64,000 nucleotides of DNA from positions 643,326,820 to 643,390,819 of the forward strand of contig CM062811.1 of assembly GCA_031772625.1 (NCBI GenBank). The letters run 5' to 3'. How positions within the stretch are numbered: position 1 is the stretch's first letter; every line of letters starts with the position of its first letter. Source of the DNA: Pinus tabuliformis. Taxonomy: Eukaryota > Streptophyta > Pinopsida > Pinales > Pinaceae. A model generated the notes under the pieces. That model saw only the letters and a program-made list of their open reading frames with translations. It searched no databases and was not told the DNA's origin. Both the position numbers and the translations under genes were made by a program. Shown piece by piece: positions 1 to 11,511 of the stretch.

Positions 1-271
1 ATCACGGACGGGAGTACAGACTAGTCATATTTTCTCGCGGAAACCTACCCTATACCCGAAGTTTTCCTGCCGAAGCAGACCAGGGTGCATGAGCCCTGGG
101 TTTCAGTCATGTCCTCCTGAATCACTCGCACTCATCGGGTGGACGGACTGGAGATTGAGACAATTCTTGCGTGAAAATACCATTCAGGGATGGTATATGA
201 CTATTTGCTATGCGTGATCCGGGAAATGAAAGCTGGTCTATGAGCTTGACCACTCTTCCTTCGTGCGGAAA

Positions 272-604
272 ACACATCACTCTAAAGAGTGATGAGACGA
301 TGGCTGTCATGCAATAAATATAATCTCGTCCAAGGAGTAGATTGTAATCCAGGGGTCCTTGAACTACCATGATGTTCATATGAACGGTTTTCCCTCTCAA
401 TGTTATGGGCACATTGGGAAGGATCCCTAACGGTCGACTGGTTCGTTTATCAAAGCCTGTTAGATTTCTCATTTCAGGCAAAAGCGATGGCGAACCAAGC
501 GCTTTCCAAGCAGTTGAGGAAAGGATACTCACAGAAGCCCCTTCATCTATGATGGTACCAGCCATAACCATTCTATATATTTGAACAATGATTCGGAATG
601 GTAT
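272..604 (-). pseudogene. aspartic protease domain of element A
   Basis: The translated minus strand shows a retropepsin-type fold: a DEGAS catalytic signature, a following ILSSTAWKALGSP segment, and a second-half motif YNLLLGRDYI that matches the hydrophobic-Gly-Arg pattern at the end of plant Ty3 proteases. It would process the Gag-Pol polyprotein. The same signature recurs in element D around 27270-27500 (DEGASTCIM and YNLLLGRSW), which supports the call and the shared family. Part of a fossil element. Confidence 0.7.
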
Positions 605-1060
605 ACTAGCTGGTAAACGGGGTCTGCCTAGTTGATTCCAGTCGAAGGAGACAACTAGGTTGCTTGGAGGTGGGACCGAATAGACGGCCGGGTACGACTC
701 TGACGAACTTCCTTCCTGCGGTAAAGGAACGGGTAAATTGCCCCCATGTTCATTGGAGTCTGTGCTTATGAAAAGAATTTGGACGATGTCATCCTTGTTC
801 TCTTCAGTGATTGTATCATCTGAAGATGGAACCTCTGAAGGCAAGACCGGGTCAACTGCCGCCTCGACCTTTTGACTTTCATCTGGTATGGGTTCAGATG
901 GTTTATCTTCAATGACAGATGCTTCAGCCGACCACCTGAGCGGGCCAGCCAGATTTTCAACTAGTGACGAACTCGGCAAGAGTTTTTTATATCCAGGAGG
1001 AAGTCGTAACGGTGAAACCAGACGATCGTCCAAAACTCTTTTAGCTTCGTCTAAGAAGGG

Positions 1061-1690
1061 ACAATGGTGGATGGCATGATCGCCTTCGCACAGTTTACAA
1101 GGAAATCTATATTTTCCTTTTTGTACTGGGGCTTCACTTTCACTAGTCGACGGTGTGTTTTCAACATGATCATCAGAGGTTGACGACACCGGGTTGTGCA
1201 AACGAGGAGACTAGTCCCTTAAGATCCGAGGGATGCAAGGACAATCTCTGTTATAGTGGTCTCCTTTACAAATGACACATGGCGATTTAGGCCTGGTCGG
1301 TGCAGTGTGGGGATTTTCGCTAGATGACACTCGTTTGCCCCCATTCGCTTTTGGCTCCTTCTTCTTCTTCTCTTTCTTCTTCTTTTCCTTCTTCTCCTTA
1401 GGTACTTGACTTTTGGCTTTACCAATCCCATCAAGCGAAGAGGAAGGAGGAGAGGAAGAATTAGAGGAAGTAGAAGGTTGGTGGGTAACTCTGGACTCGT
1501 CTAGTTGCTAATTCGATTGTTCAGGAATTGCGGTGTTCTGAATGACAGAGGTTGAGAAGAGCCATACAGGCAAGCTGATTGTCAGTCCTGGAAGCGACAA
1601 CGTGGCCATATGGGGTGCACCAACATCTCCCCAAGAGGAGAAGGGACTAGGATTTCCTCCAAGGGGAATTCCTTGGTTGGTAGACTCCAT
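1061..1690 (-). pseudogene. Gag-like N-terminal part of element A with two zinc knuckles
   Basis: The segment starts with MESTNQGIPLGGNPSPF near 1690, is Ser/Pro-rich, passes a Lys/Glu run (1360-1400) and holds two CX2CX4HX4C-type knuckles (ICKGDHYNRDC near 1270 and CKLCEGDHAIHHC near 1090). Such knuckles bind RNA in Gag. I do not see a capsid-like helical domain between the start and the knuckles, unlike element D, which has one at 25800-26360. Fossil copy. Confidence 0.6.
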
Positions 1691-2226
1691 TTTCTCAACC
1701 CAAGATCAACGTAGGAAAGGGTAATGAATATTTCGTTTAAAATAAATTTTAGACGCTTTGACACAACTTGTTTTTTCAGTTTTTAAGAGTCGAGAAAAAA
1801 CAAAAGATGACTCTAGTCTCCTTCGATTTTTAATGAGCCTGAAGTGACAAGTGCTCAGATGGACCTTTTCTGTTAAAGAGTCTGAAAAGGAACGAAAGGG
1901 ACTGCTCTGGAAATCTAGGTAGAGGGATTACCAAACCAATCGCAAAACTGCAGAATACTTTTTACGGTACGGCAGTCAATCTTCCCGAATGCTGTGTTCA
2001 GTGCATTGCGATCGATAGGGCAGCAGACACGGCTTCCTATGGATAAAGGATTAAGCCTATTGGGGTCTCCCAAAATATACTTGACGGTACGTGGGAGCAC
2101 AAGTCCGTACTGGCACTTATCGTCTTAAAGTGGAGGAATCACCCAACCATCAGTGAGAACAACAGTTACCAGGCTTTACGACGCCGGAATACGTCTCTAG
2201 CCTAGACTTCTAGATGTTGTGCGTTA

Positions 2227-2231
2227 AGTTC
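2227..2231. repeat. target-site duplication, left (AGTTC) of element C
   Basis: AGTTC directly precedes the TGTTG end of the left LTR of element C. The same five bases follow the CAACA end of the right LTR at 13620-13624. Five bases is the usual Ty3 target duplication, so element C inserted here in one event into element A. Confidence 0.9.
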
Positions 2232-4355
2232 TGTTGAGGGGCCCGAAGTCGGGTCAACAACAAGGGGGATACCCACCCGGTCCGGAACCTGGTTGGCGGC
2301 TCCTTGCCCGTTTGGAGTAGCGGGTCCGACTGGGGATAATGGGACCAGTTTCCCAATGTGATGGGTGTGTGTGTGTGCATAGAGTCTGATGATATTAATC
2401 TAGAGTTTTTTCTAAACTAGTCTCGATTCTAAGTGCTAAACTAACTCTATGCTAATGTGATATAATGAAGAGAAATACATCTGATCTATGCTAACCCGGG
2501 GTGTTTTTCTTTTGTTTATGCAATCTAGAAAGATTTCTAACAGCAACTGGTAATAAAGATCATTCAACTGATATCAGAATATAAACCAATAAAGATAAAC
2601 CATTCTGCATAAGAAGTTAGGCAGAATAGTTGTGAACAACATATCGCATAATCAGTCTTCTATATGTTAAGCATGATTAAATGATCCCACCGTACAGAAG
2701 TGCCAAATGGTAATGCAGACATTCATACAATAACATATAAAGAACTCAGCTACATATCACTTTAGGGATACTAGCAGAATCTAGTCAAGAGATAAAAGTA
2801 CCATTTATGACTAACTTCACCAATAAACTTCAAGTAATAATGATTTATTTCTACTTGTTCTAACATATGCTAAGAGTACAGAAGTGCAACATCAGTAACA
2901 GATATTAAAATGCAAACATAAATAAATCTTGATCCATCTATTCATCAAAAACCTCCTCTGAGGGTGCAGAAGTGCATGTTCTGAGGATAAGTTTTTTGAC
3001 AGATTTCCGGACCCTTCTCTAAAAACCATGAGAAGGGTTAAATACTACTAACTAATCAATCTTAATTACATGAAATTAGGGAATCGGCTTCAAATGACCG
3101 CCCTTTTACTAAAAGCAACTTTATTTCTAAATTTAAAATCTAATTTCTGACCGTTTCTGTATATTCTCTTTAGTGCTGTCAACAGTGCAACGTTTTCCTG
3201 GGAAGAGTCGGCTGGCCGCTTTCTTCTTTTGCTCTGGAGATAAAAGTGGAAACAACAGGAGCTGGCACTTCCTTCCGGCAGACCAGAAGATATTTTCGAA
3301 AACCTTTCTCTAGCTGGGTGTATTTGCCACGTGTATACTTAGCATAACCCAGGTTCTTCTCGAACTGATTTTGTTGTTGTTGTTTTCGGTTTCCGGTCGT
3401 GCGAATGACTGAGTGGGTTAGGAGTCGTGCTGTATGGACATCCCCCTGTTTTAAGAATTGTTTCCGTTCTTTGTTCCAGGTTTTCCTGAAGCGTCTTCCT
3501 TCTCATGCGCTTCTTTCTCTGCTTTACCAAGTCTGAGCTTCAGGATCTTTTCTGAACACGCTGCTTTTGTGCGCCTTTGACTCTGAGTCTTGAATAGTCT
3601 AATTTCATCAGTGCCGGTTGGCTGATAGTCTGGAATCCGCGGTTCTGCTGCATGCGGCATCCGTTTGCGGAGGCATTCTCTCTTTACTATCTGATTGGCG
3701 CTTTCCTCTTTCCCTCAAATGTTTCCTGCATATAAACTTATATTAGTTGCGTGTCTTGCAGTCTACGCAAAGAAGAAGGGAAATGAAAAGATTTGACATG
3801 AAAGTATTAATCTCTAATGAATGCATAACCATGACATTCATCATGACTTGACTCTTCGATAAATGTAATGCAATCATTCCTAGATACTCAAGCATGTGGT
3901 CATTAAATTTCTTCAAGGCGCGCACTTAATCCTGGGTTTATCGTGTGATAAGTCTTTTCAGATCGCAAATCGCTGCCATCGCAGATCGCAAATCGCTGCC
4001 ATCGCAGATCGCAAATCGCAGATATCGCAAATTTTGTTTAATGGTTATGCCGTATAGCGCGATGCTTGCGATTTGCGATATCGCATATCGGCGATCGGCA
4101 TTTCTCGAAGGTCTTCTTTTAAAGGGGCGCGTGTGATGTATGCGACGCGATGAACTTCGCATCGCTCCTTCGCAGTCTTGCTTTTCGCGCTCGAGCAATG
4201 CTTCGGCCTTTCTTTGCGATGCGATTTAAGCCTTAGGGAGAAAAATACAAAAACTTTAGAAAAATATTTTTTGGGATTTTTGTTCAGGGTCCCCTCTTTG
4301 CTTGACGTTATTGCTAATGTCAAGTGAAGAAGGGGGGTTGTTGGTGACCACAACA
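2232..4355 (-). repeat. 3' LTR of element C
   Basis: Begins TGTTGAGGGGCCCGAAGTCG and ends GTGACCACAACA, matching 11512-13619 along its full length. It contains a cluster of short CGCAAATCG and CGATATCGC motifs near 3960-4090, where the only sizeable length difference between the two LTRs falls. Confidence 0.92.
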
Positions 4356-5436
4356 ATGGCGATTCACTGTGAAGAACCAGTTATCTCTGCTTGTTCTATT
4401 GCATTTTCACTTCCAAAACAGAAAAGTTTTCTTATGCCTAAATTTTGTTATGGACAGATAGAGTATTACCTTTTATCCTGTCAATGATGCTTCGTCACAA
4501 CTTCTTATTTCATTCTGATTGTTTGTTTCCTCTGGGTTATTTCTTGTATTCATACCTAGTCATTACTCAGTCTTTTCAAAGACAAAATAAGGTCTTCTCT
4601 GCGTACTGGCTTTGTAAAGTATGCTCCTTTGTCTTAGGTAGAGCCTCTGCTGCCCGCAAGCGTCCATAGCCTCGACAGGGTTACCATGTTATCCAGCAAT
4701 GATCCTTTTTCCTGCTTGAGGTTATTTACAACATTTCCAGAGAAAAACCCTTTTGACACTTTTTCTTTCTTTTTAAAATTTTTTTTTTTTTTATTCTCTA
4801 AAGAACAATGTTTTGGTTTGGTGGCCAAATTATGACACAGTCATCCACTTGATTTACACTTTTGCTGAACAAGCTGGCTCGTGATGAGACCCCTTGTCTT
4901 TTGATTGCAACAATCTTGAGTCATTTCCCTATTTTGATAGACAGTAGTGGCAAAGTCAGCAAGTTATAATATCTGTGATCATGATAAGCCGGCTCGCGAT
5001 GAGACCTCTTATTCTTTGAGATATAGTGTTTTCTTGGATTGTTTCTCTGGATGCTGCGATTCTCCTTAGCAGGGAGGAAGTCATTGTTTTTCCTTAAGAA
5101 AGCTCTGGACGACAATAATAGAGTTTAAGAACAGCAGTTTTGCAGAGAATACTTATTTTGCTATCAATGATACTTTTCATTGCATTGGCATAAAACAATT
5201 TTTGCCAAAAGTTACTTTCATCCCAGATTTCTTTGTAAAGTTGAAACTAACATCATATTCAGGCTAAAGTTAACTCTACCTGTCAATAATAAAAGTCAGA
5301 TTTTTCGAAAAGTTTTGCTATTTATACAAGTGAAATCAAAATCTGATAGAGAAATGGTATGTTTCTTCATGAATACTTATTTATGATCGTTCACAACCAA
5401 CCCTATTTATTTAAAAAAAAAAAATGGAAAACTAAC

Positions 5437-5473
<37 letters not shown>

Positions 5474-5496
5474 TACAAAAACAGAAGGATGACCTT
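4356..5496 (-). other. 3' non-coding region of element C
   Basis: No protein-like reading frame is seen between the integrase end and the left LTR. A run of 32 A residues lies at 5439-5470 on the plus strand. The expected polypurine tract next to the 3' LTR is not obvious. Instead TGGCGATTCACTG stands at 4357, which looks like a primer-site sequence on the plus strand. Confidence 0.55.
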
Positions 5497-6630
5497 CTAT
5501 GGGAAAAACATTTTGAGGATTTGTCCGTTTACAGGCAGAGAATCTCTCCTGCCTGTCAAGTCCTGCAACACAAAAGTCGATGGTCCTATGACTTCTACGA
5601 TTTGAAAAGGACCAAGCCATAGCTTCTGGAATTTCGTATGTTTGCCCTTTTCTTCGTGAGCCTTATCCCACTTCAAAACTAAATCACCCATCTGAAAGTT
5701 TTTTCTGGTCATTATGTTCGAATCAAAAGAGGATTTTATCAGCGCTTGGTGGTGAGCATGGGTTTTCTTGGCCTGCTCTCATCGTTCTTCTAACTTGATT
5801 ATTTCCATTTGCCTTAGTTGTAAGGGAGAAGTAGGTACTTCATCAATGTATTGTACTAAGGACAAGGAGGGAATGAGTAAGTGAGTAGGAAGAACTGCTT
5901 CCCTCCCGTAAACCAAATTAAAGGGAGAATTCCCGATAGAGGCTTTCTTGGTAATTCTGTCTACCCATAAGGCGTTTACCAGCGCTTTGTGCCAATTCTT
6001 TTGGTTTTGGTCGACTGTCTTTTTGATGATCCTGATTAGGTTCTTGTTCGTTGATTCAGCCAACCCATTACCTTGCGGATAGTAGTTGGCGGAATACTTT
6101 AGTTTGAACCCTCTTTTGAGTGCGAACTCAGTCATGGTATTTCCAGAAAAATATGAAGCGTTATCAAATATTAAGGCCGTTGGCAATCCAAACCTAGTAA
6201 TGATGAACTAATCTATGAATTCAACAATGTTTTCAGAATTAGCTGTCTTGAGAGGAGCTGCCTCTACCCATTTAGTAAAATAGTCAGTTGCAGTGAGGAT
6301 ATACCTATGCTGTTTAGAGGAGTGAGGAACGATCTCACCTATTATGTCCAGGCCCCATTGGCTGAACGGCTGTTCGATGTTAACCGGCTGCAGTGGCATG
6401 GATGACTTCTTTTGTTTCCCTGCAGCTGTTTGGCAGACTTGGCATTTTCTTACGTGATTGTACGAGTCTTTGAACAGCGTGGGCCAGTAGTATCCTGCAC
6501 GTAAGACTTTGTGTGCGGTGGCTTCTCCAGCATAGTGTCCACCTGCTGGTCCATCGTGGAGTTCCTGCAAAACCTTTTCGGCTTCAGTTTTCTCAAGACA
6601 TCTAAGAAGCACAGAATCATAGCTTCTTTT
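5497..6630 (-). pseudogene. integrase region of element C
   Basis: Minus-strand translation shows an HHCC-type zinc-binding part (HDGPAGGHYAGEATAHK to KCQVCQ, about 6570-6430), a DDE core (WGLDIIGEIVPHSSKQHRYI near 6350; FDNASYFSG near 6160; YYPQGNGLAESTNK near 6080) and a C-terminal QMGDLVLKW to GPFQIVEVIGPSTF segment (5690-5590), as in plant Ty3 integrases. It would insert the cDNA copy into host DNA. Part of an element with about three breaks overall. Confidence 0.85.
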
Positions 6631-6899
6631 AAACAAGACATCATCTACGAGCTGATATTGTTTAGCTTTCAACCTCAGGGCTCTCTTTTTGATGTGATCC
6701 AGGTGAAATGGAGCATATCCGTTTTTCAGGAAATAAATGATGTCAGCATAAAATGATTCTGCGTCGTTTAGGCTTACCTCATACGTGTGTACCTCTTCAG
6801 GCGATTCTTCGGGGATTTGCGATGCTCCGACTAACATCTTGCAGAAGCCTTGGCCTCTTACGATGTGTGCCGGCTTGATTTCCAGGTCGTATTCTTGCA

Positions 6900-7310
6900 A
6901 GGCGGTGATCCAATTCGCTCTCTTTTCACCCACGTCTTTCTGAATCAGGAGGTTTCTTACCGCTGGGAATGGTACTATGACCTTGGTATGGGCCTTTAGC
7001 AAGAAGGGTCTGAAATATTTGACCGCTTTGAAAACGGCATACGCCTGTTTCTCTACGTCCGAATATTTCAGCTCAACACCTTGTAAGTTTGAGCTAAAGA
7101 ATGCGATTGGGGCTTCTGCCTTTTCTTGGTTTGCCTGGGTCAAGATCGCAGCGTAAGAATTTTCTGAGGCAAACGTGTATAAGATGAATGGTTCTGAAAA
7201 ATTTGGGGTTGCTAGGGATGGAGCGTTGATGATGGCTTGTTTGATTAAGTTAAACGCTTCGTGCTCGTCTAGACCCCATCTAAAGTTTGAATTCTTTTTT
7301 ATCATTTTTT
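6900..7310 (-). pseudogene. canonical Ty3 RNase H region of element C (weakly conserved)
   Basis: Lies in the normal position just after reverse transcriptase. Recognisable pieces are a FILYTF-type strand, a VELKYSDVEKQAYAVFKAVKYFR helix and a downstream ITALQEYDLEIKPAHIVRG segment. Conservation is poorer than in the additional RNase H at 8569-8967. In Tat elements the canonical domain is known to degenerate when a second RNase H is present. Confidence 0.6.
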
Positions 7311-8091
7311 GTAAAGGAGAAATAATACGTGAAAAATCTGGGACAAATCTTTTCACAAAATTGATCTGTCCTAGGAAAGATTGAATGGTCTTTTTGTTAT
7401 GGGGCATGGATATCTCGGAAATTTCTTTGATTCTGTCAGGTTCAATGTGAATGCCCGATTTGGACACTATGAATCCTAGCAATTTTCCTTCACTCAACGC
7501 GAAAAAAGATTTCTTCGGGTTAAGCGAGATTCCATACCTTAAACATCTTTGAAAGATTTGCTTCAAATCTTTGAGATGGTTGCTTCGGTTCTTGGAGTAC
7601 ACAGTTATATCATCCAGATAAATCACTACTGATTTATTGACTAACCCTTTGAACGCAATGTCCATAGCTCTTTGAAAAGTAGCGCCGGCGTTGATCAGAC
7701 CGAACGGCATCTTCCGATACGCGTAGGTACCCCATTTAGTTCGGAAGGTGGTTTTTAGCTGATCGTCTGGGTGTACCAGCACTTGATTATATCCTGAAAA
7801 TCCATCTAGGAAAGACATCAATTATGAGCCTGCTACAGCCTGTAATATTTGCTCCATAGGTGGGAGGGGAAAATTGTCTTTCTGACAGGCTTTGTTGAGA
7901 TTCCGGAAGTCGATGCAGATTCTAATATCTCCGTTTTTCTTCCTAACAGGTACCATATTGGATACCCATTTGGAATGTTTGACCGGGAAAATTATTCTGG
8001 CTCTCAACAACTTATTCAGCTCAGTTTTTATCTGATTTTCCAGGTTGGGGTGGATTTTCCTGAGCTTCTGTTGGACGGGTTTCTCGTTGTC
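7311..8091 (-). pseudogene. reverse transcriptase region of element C
   Basis: Shows the ordered RT motifs of Ty3 elements: VPVRKKNGDIRICIDFRNLN, then FLDGFSGYNQVLVHPDDQ, KMPFGLINAGATFQRAMD and the active-site YLDD followed by ITVYSKN, then LGFIVSKSGIHIEPDRI and the thumb-side SFLGQINFVKRFVPDFS. FLDGFSGYNQ is typical of plant Tat elements rather than chromoviruses. Confidence 0.9.
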
Positions 8092-8568
8092 AATCATAGG
8101 GATAGTGTGCTGAATGATAGAAGTGTTATAAGTTTTCAGCTCATCGTAGTTCCAGGCAAAGACGTTTTTGTACTGTCGTAGAAGACGGATGTATGCTGAC
8201 TTTTCTTCAGGAGCCAGGCCTTGGCCTAGATTAACGTTTTGGGGTTTCTCTTCGGTTCCTAAGTTCACTGATTCGTAGTTCAGAGTTGAACTGTAAAGTT
8301 TGGCATTAGCTGACCTTTTGAACCTACTTTTTAAGTCATACAAATCTTCTAATTTGACCACTGATTTGGGTATAGCATTATCAGTGCCATTTTGTTGTAT
8401 TTGGTGGTCATGACAGTCCTCGTCGATTATCTGGTTTGAGTAGGATCCTTCAGAGGTAAGGAAACTTACGATGTCTGGGTCGTCGTTGAATACTCTCCAG
8501 TTGGTGATGTTGTCAGGGATAGATGGTTTAAAAATTAATTCTATGGAAAACCTATCTGGACTAAAGTC

Positions 8569-8967
8569 TTCGGAGGGGATGAGTCTGGAGGCTACATTTG
8601 CTAGCAGGTCTGCGCTTGCATTGTGAAGTCTTGGGATTGATGAAATATTGAATGCTGTAAAATGCGCAGTGAGATCTTGCACTAAAGATTGATAGTGCTT
8701 TAAATGACTAGACAGGCAGTGTATGGTGTTACGTACCTGTTTGACGACGATCTCGGAATCTCCAAAGACTTGAAGATATTTGACGTTGCAGCCGATTGCT
8801 TTGTATAGGCCTTGCACCAAGGCTTCGTATTCCGCTGTGTTGTTCGTGCAATCGAACTCCAGCCTGCATGTGAGCATGGTCTTATTTCCGTCCGGGCTAA
8901 TCAAGACGCATCCTGCTCCCGCTCCCTCATTGGACTTAGAGCCATCAAAATATAATTTCCAAAATAA
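8569..8967 (-). pseudogene. extra (archaeal-type) RNase H of element C, placed before reverse transcriptase
   Basis: Minus-strand residues about 838-970 of the long reading frame read LYFDGSKSNEGAGAGCVLIS, then NNTAEYEALVQGLYKA, then VFGDSEIVVKQV and NASADLLANVASR. This is the D-E-D-D arrangement of a complete type I RNase H of the kind found as an additional domain in Tat elements. What is uncommon is its place: between protease and RT, not between the canonical RNase H and integrase as in Ogre and Retand elements known to me. It may supply the RNA-cleaving activity in place of the weakly conserved canonical domain. Confidence 0.8.
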
Positions 8968-9243
8968 AGAAGTATTTACAGGGTTATCTAAGAAACTAAC
9001 ACATTTTGAATCATCAGTTTGGGAAAAGTTTTCTACTTGGGACACGACTGAATTTTCTAAATATGGTGAAATGTGAGCATTGAAATTTCCAAGGAAAGAG
9101 TCTACCGAGTAGTTGCCTATGATGCTGCTGTTGTATGCTATGGCTTCGTTCTCTCCCTCCAAATCCGTCACTATGTACTTTTGGTGCAGTTCTCGTTCAA
9201 CCTTTATTTGATTTGGCTTCCCGTTGAAGGGTAACCACATGTG

Positions 9244-9576
9244 TGACCAGTCAGTCGAAAAGTATCCGTGGAGCTTCTCGGACCAATCCCTGCTAAGAAT
9301 TAGACCATAAAATTCAGGGATGTCAGCAACTAGAATATCGATGACCTGGCATACCTTGGGGTTGGACGACAGTCTTATGTTCACTTGATTAAGTTCGCCT
9401 ATCACTTCGACTTGTGATCGATCAAGTTGAACTATGCGCACTGCGGATTTTTGTGGTTGAACATTAAGTTTGGCACATATTGACTTGGGTAGAATATTGG
9501 TTGAAGCACCAGAATCAACCAAGCAGTTATGCATGTTTCTGTTAAAGATCTCATAAGTAAGGAGGAAAGGAGGAGT
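9244..9576 (-). pseudogene. aspartic protease domain of element C
   Basis: Minus-strand residues about 635-745 hold the retropepsin signature CLVDSGASTNILPKS and a downstream IPEFYGLILSRDWSEKL segment, which matches the second-half motif of plant Ty3 proteases. It would cut Gag-Pol. The domain lies in the same reading frame as gag and the extra RNase H. Confidence 0.85.
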
Positions 9577-10338
9577 GTGAGATCTAGACCTCCCTCCAAT
9601 CAAAGCGATGTCATTTGGATCGATTTTATTGATCGCGTTGATTGGGGGTATTCCTATATTATGGGAAGCTATAGCTGTAGGTAGAGGTGCAGTAGGTACG
9701 ACGTGTAACTCTTTCATCATGATCTTCTGTTGGTGTTTCAATTTGCTCAACTCGTACAGGGTGATATTAGCCCTAGTCTTCTTCATGTCGTCGATGATGT
9801 TATACTCCATTTCATCCGACACTATTAGTGTCTTTGATGGAGGCGATTGCTCTGATTGGACTGGACTAAATGAGGTCGCTTTAGGGGTTGTCTTCTTTAT
9901 TGCGACCTTTTCTTTCGCTGGAGGGCTTGCGCCCTTCTGTTTTGGGGTAGTCTGGGGAGGATCAAGTTGATTTCTGCTTCGTGTGCTAACCGGAAGTGCT
10001 TCTTGATCTTCCTCTTGTGGGAGGATGAAATCCCACATTTCTTGCAGTTCCACCACTTCTTCATTGTCGGTCTGCGTTTCGATGGTGCTCTCTTCTTCTT
10101 CTTCTTCAGATTCCACATTTGAGACCACGTTGGGTGGCTTCGTCTCCATAGGGGGATTTCTTTTGAAATTCCTAAAAGGCTTTCTTGGGGACGATTCTGC
10201 TACTTGCTTTCTTATGTCAATCATCTCATTAGACATGGCTTTCAAGACTTTTTGTAATCCTTCCATGTCGAAAGGATCCTTCGTTTGCTTCTTCTTGGTT
10301 TCTTCTTTGAAAGAGATTTTCTTAGATTTACGCTCTTC

Positions 10339-10851
10339 GATTGTAGATCTCTTTTCTAGGGCTACTACGCGTCTTTCGACTGCCAATGCCTCAGCCAAGT
10401 TTTCGACTAAGGTTGTCTTGCTTGCCCTATCTACGAAGATGGCCAAGTTGTAAGGTAAGGCCGTGATGTACCATTCGCATCTTACTTCCTCGCTGGGCTG
10501 GGAAGCAGCGGGGATTTTATTGAGGATCTTGTTGAACTGTAAGTTAAAATCTTTAATGGGTTCCCTAGCCTCAGCTTTAAGATTGGACAGATCGTTGATC
10601 AGTGTCACTGTCGATCTATCATCGCCGAATTTGGTGAGAAATTGATTTTGAAAAATATCCCAGCTGGTGATAGATCCGGAGGGTAGCGAAAAGTACCATG
10701 ACCCGGCTGTCCCTTGCATCGTATAGGGGAAGAGTCGGACCACGGCATCTTCGTTGGTGACCCCGTTGAGATTAACAGAAAGCATGAAATTATTGATATG
10801 TTCTTCAGCTAGCATTCCAGTTTCTGGATTGAACTTTGGTAACCACTTCTC
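10339..10851 (-). pseudogene. Gag capsid-like domain of element C
   Basis: Residues about 210-380 of the minus-strand frame beginning at 11478 resemble retrotransposon Gag: HINNFMLSVNLNGV, then the TMQGTAGSWYFSLPSGSITS block and a FNLQFNKILNKIP helix. It is preceded by a Ser/Pro-rich N-terminal part and followed by charged, Lys/Glu-rich sequence. I see no CCHC zinc knuckle. Gag would assemble the virus-like particle around the RNA. Confidence 0.8.
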
Positions 10852-11490
10852 AGGATGGGCAGGTATTGGACTCAGGGGTGGAGGCATTAAAACCGCCCCA
10901 GGGTTGTTCCATGGAGATTGTGCCATCGCTGAGTTGCTGGTTAATAAAAGTGCAGAAGATGATCTTCGAGGTTGAGAAGATAGAGATGTTATGATTTTTG
11001 ACGATTGTGGAGGAAGGGTTGCGGAAGATGGATGAGTGATTTGAGGTGGAGATGTGGGTGGTTGACTTCGCGGAGAGGGAGTTGAAATGGACGAGGTGGA
11101 TGAAAGAGTCTCTCTGTCAGACTCTTGAAGTGCTTTCCTTGCTCTTTTCCTAGTGGAGAGAGAGATTTCAGTTGGCTGAATGCCGAACTTCTCACTCTTC
11201 AATCGGGTCAGGGGATGAGCAGGGTTGTATTGCGAAGTCAAGCTGCCTTTAGATTTATCAGATTTCTGGTTAAAAATAGAGAATCCCTGGAGTTTACGGA
11301 TCAAGGTTTGAACTTCAGGGGGATCGACAATAAGCTGTTCTGATGTATCGGGATGTATAGCAGCGGTGGATGTCCGAGCGACTTCCAGTTCCGAGTTTAG
11401 TCGTACCGGGGAAGTCGGGGAAGTTGGTGAGGGTGATTTGCTCTTAGAATGGTATTTGAATTTTGAATTATGCGCCATTCATAGCTCAGG

Positions 11491-11507
11491 CCCTCCTTCT
11501 AGCGCCA
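11491..11507 (-). other. primer-binding site of element C
   Basis: On the minus strand TGGCGCTAGAAGGAGGG begins four bases after the end of the 5' LTR (CAACA, then TTTC). The TGG start fits pairing with a tRNA CCA end. I cannot assign the tRNA. Confidence 0.6.
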
Positions 11508-11511
11508 GAAA

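Larger units (their letters stand above)
1..2231 (-). mobile_element. Ty3/Tat-like LTR element A, gag-protease part (fossil, split by element C)
   Basis: Distal portion of a minus-strand Ty3 LTR element whose 5' end lies at 13620-15860; the two parts are separated by element C. The coding part (about 1690 to 122) opens with a Gly/Pro-rich segment, then a Lys-rich stretch, two zinc-knuckle-like motifs (the second CKLCEGDHAIHHC, about 1096-1061) and an aspartic protease with IDEGAS near 545 and YNLLLGRDY near 350. The polymerase would lie to the left, outside the window. The 1700-2231 leader resembles 20640-21190 of element B, so A and B are one family. It is a broken copy. The family placement rests on protease and zinc-knuckle resemblance to element D, which also carries a Tat-like reverse transcriptase. 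Confidence 0.75.

Noticed and set aside
3938-4356. Short frames over the CGCAAATCG motif cluster, considered as a CRISPR-like array
   Set aside because: The repeats are short, irregular and without spacers. They lie inside the LTR of element C and are shared with the other LTR.
5359-5622. Lys-rich plus-strand frame around the A run
   Set aside because: It is produced by 32 consecutive A residues and lies antisense to the integrase end of element C.
9608-10453. Plus-strand hydrophobic frames that look like membrane proteins
   Set aside because: They are antisense shadows of gag and protease coding in element C.
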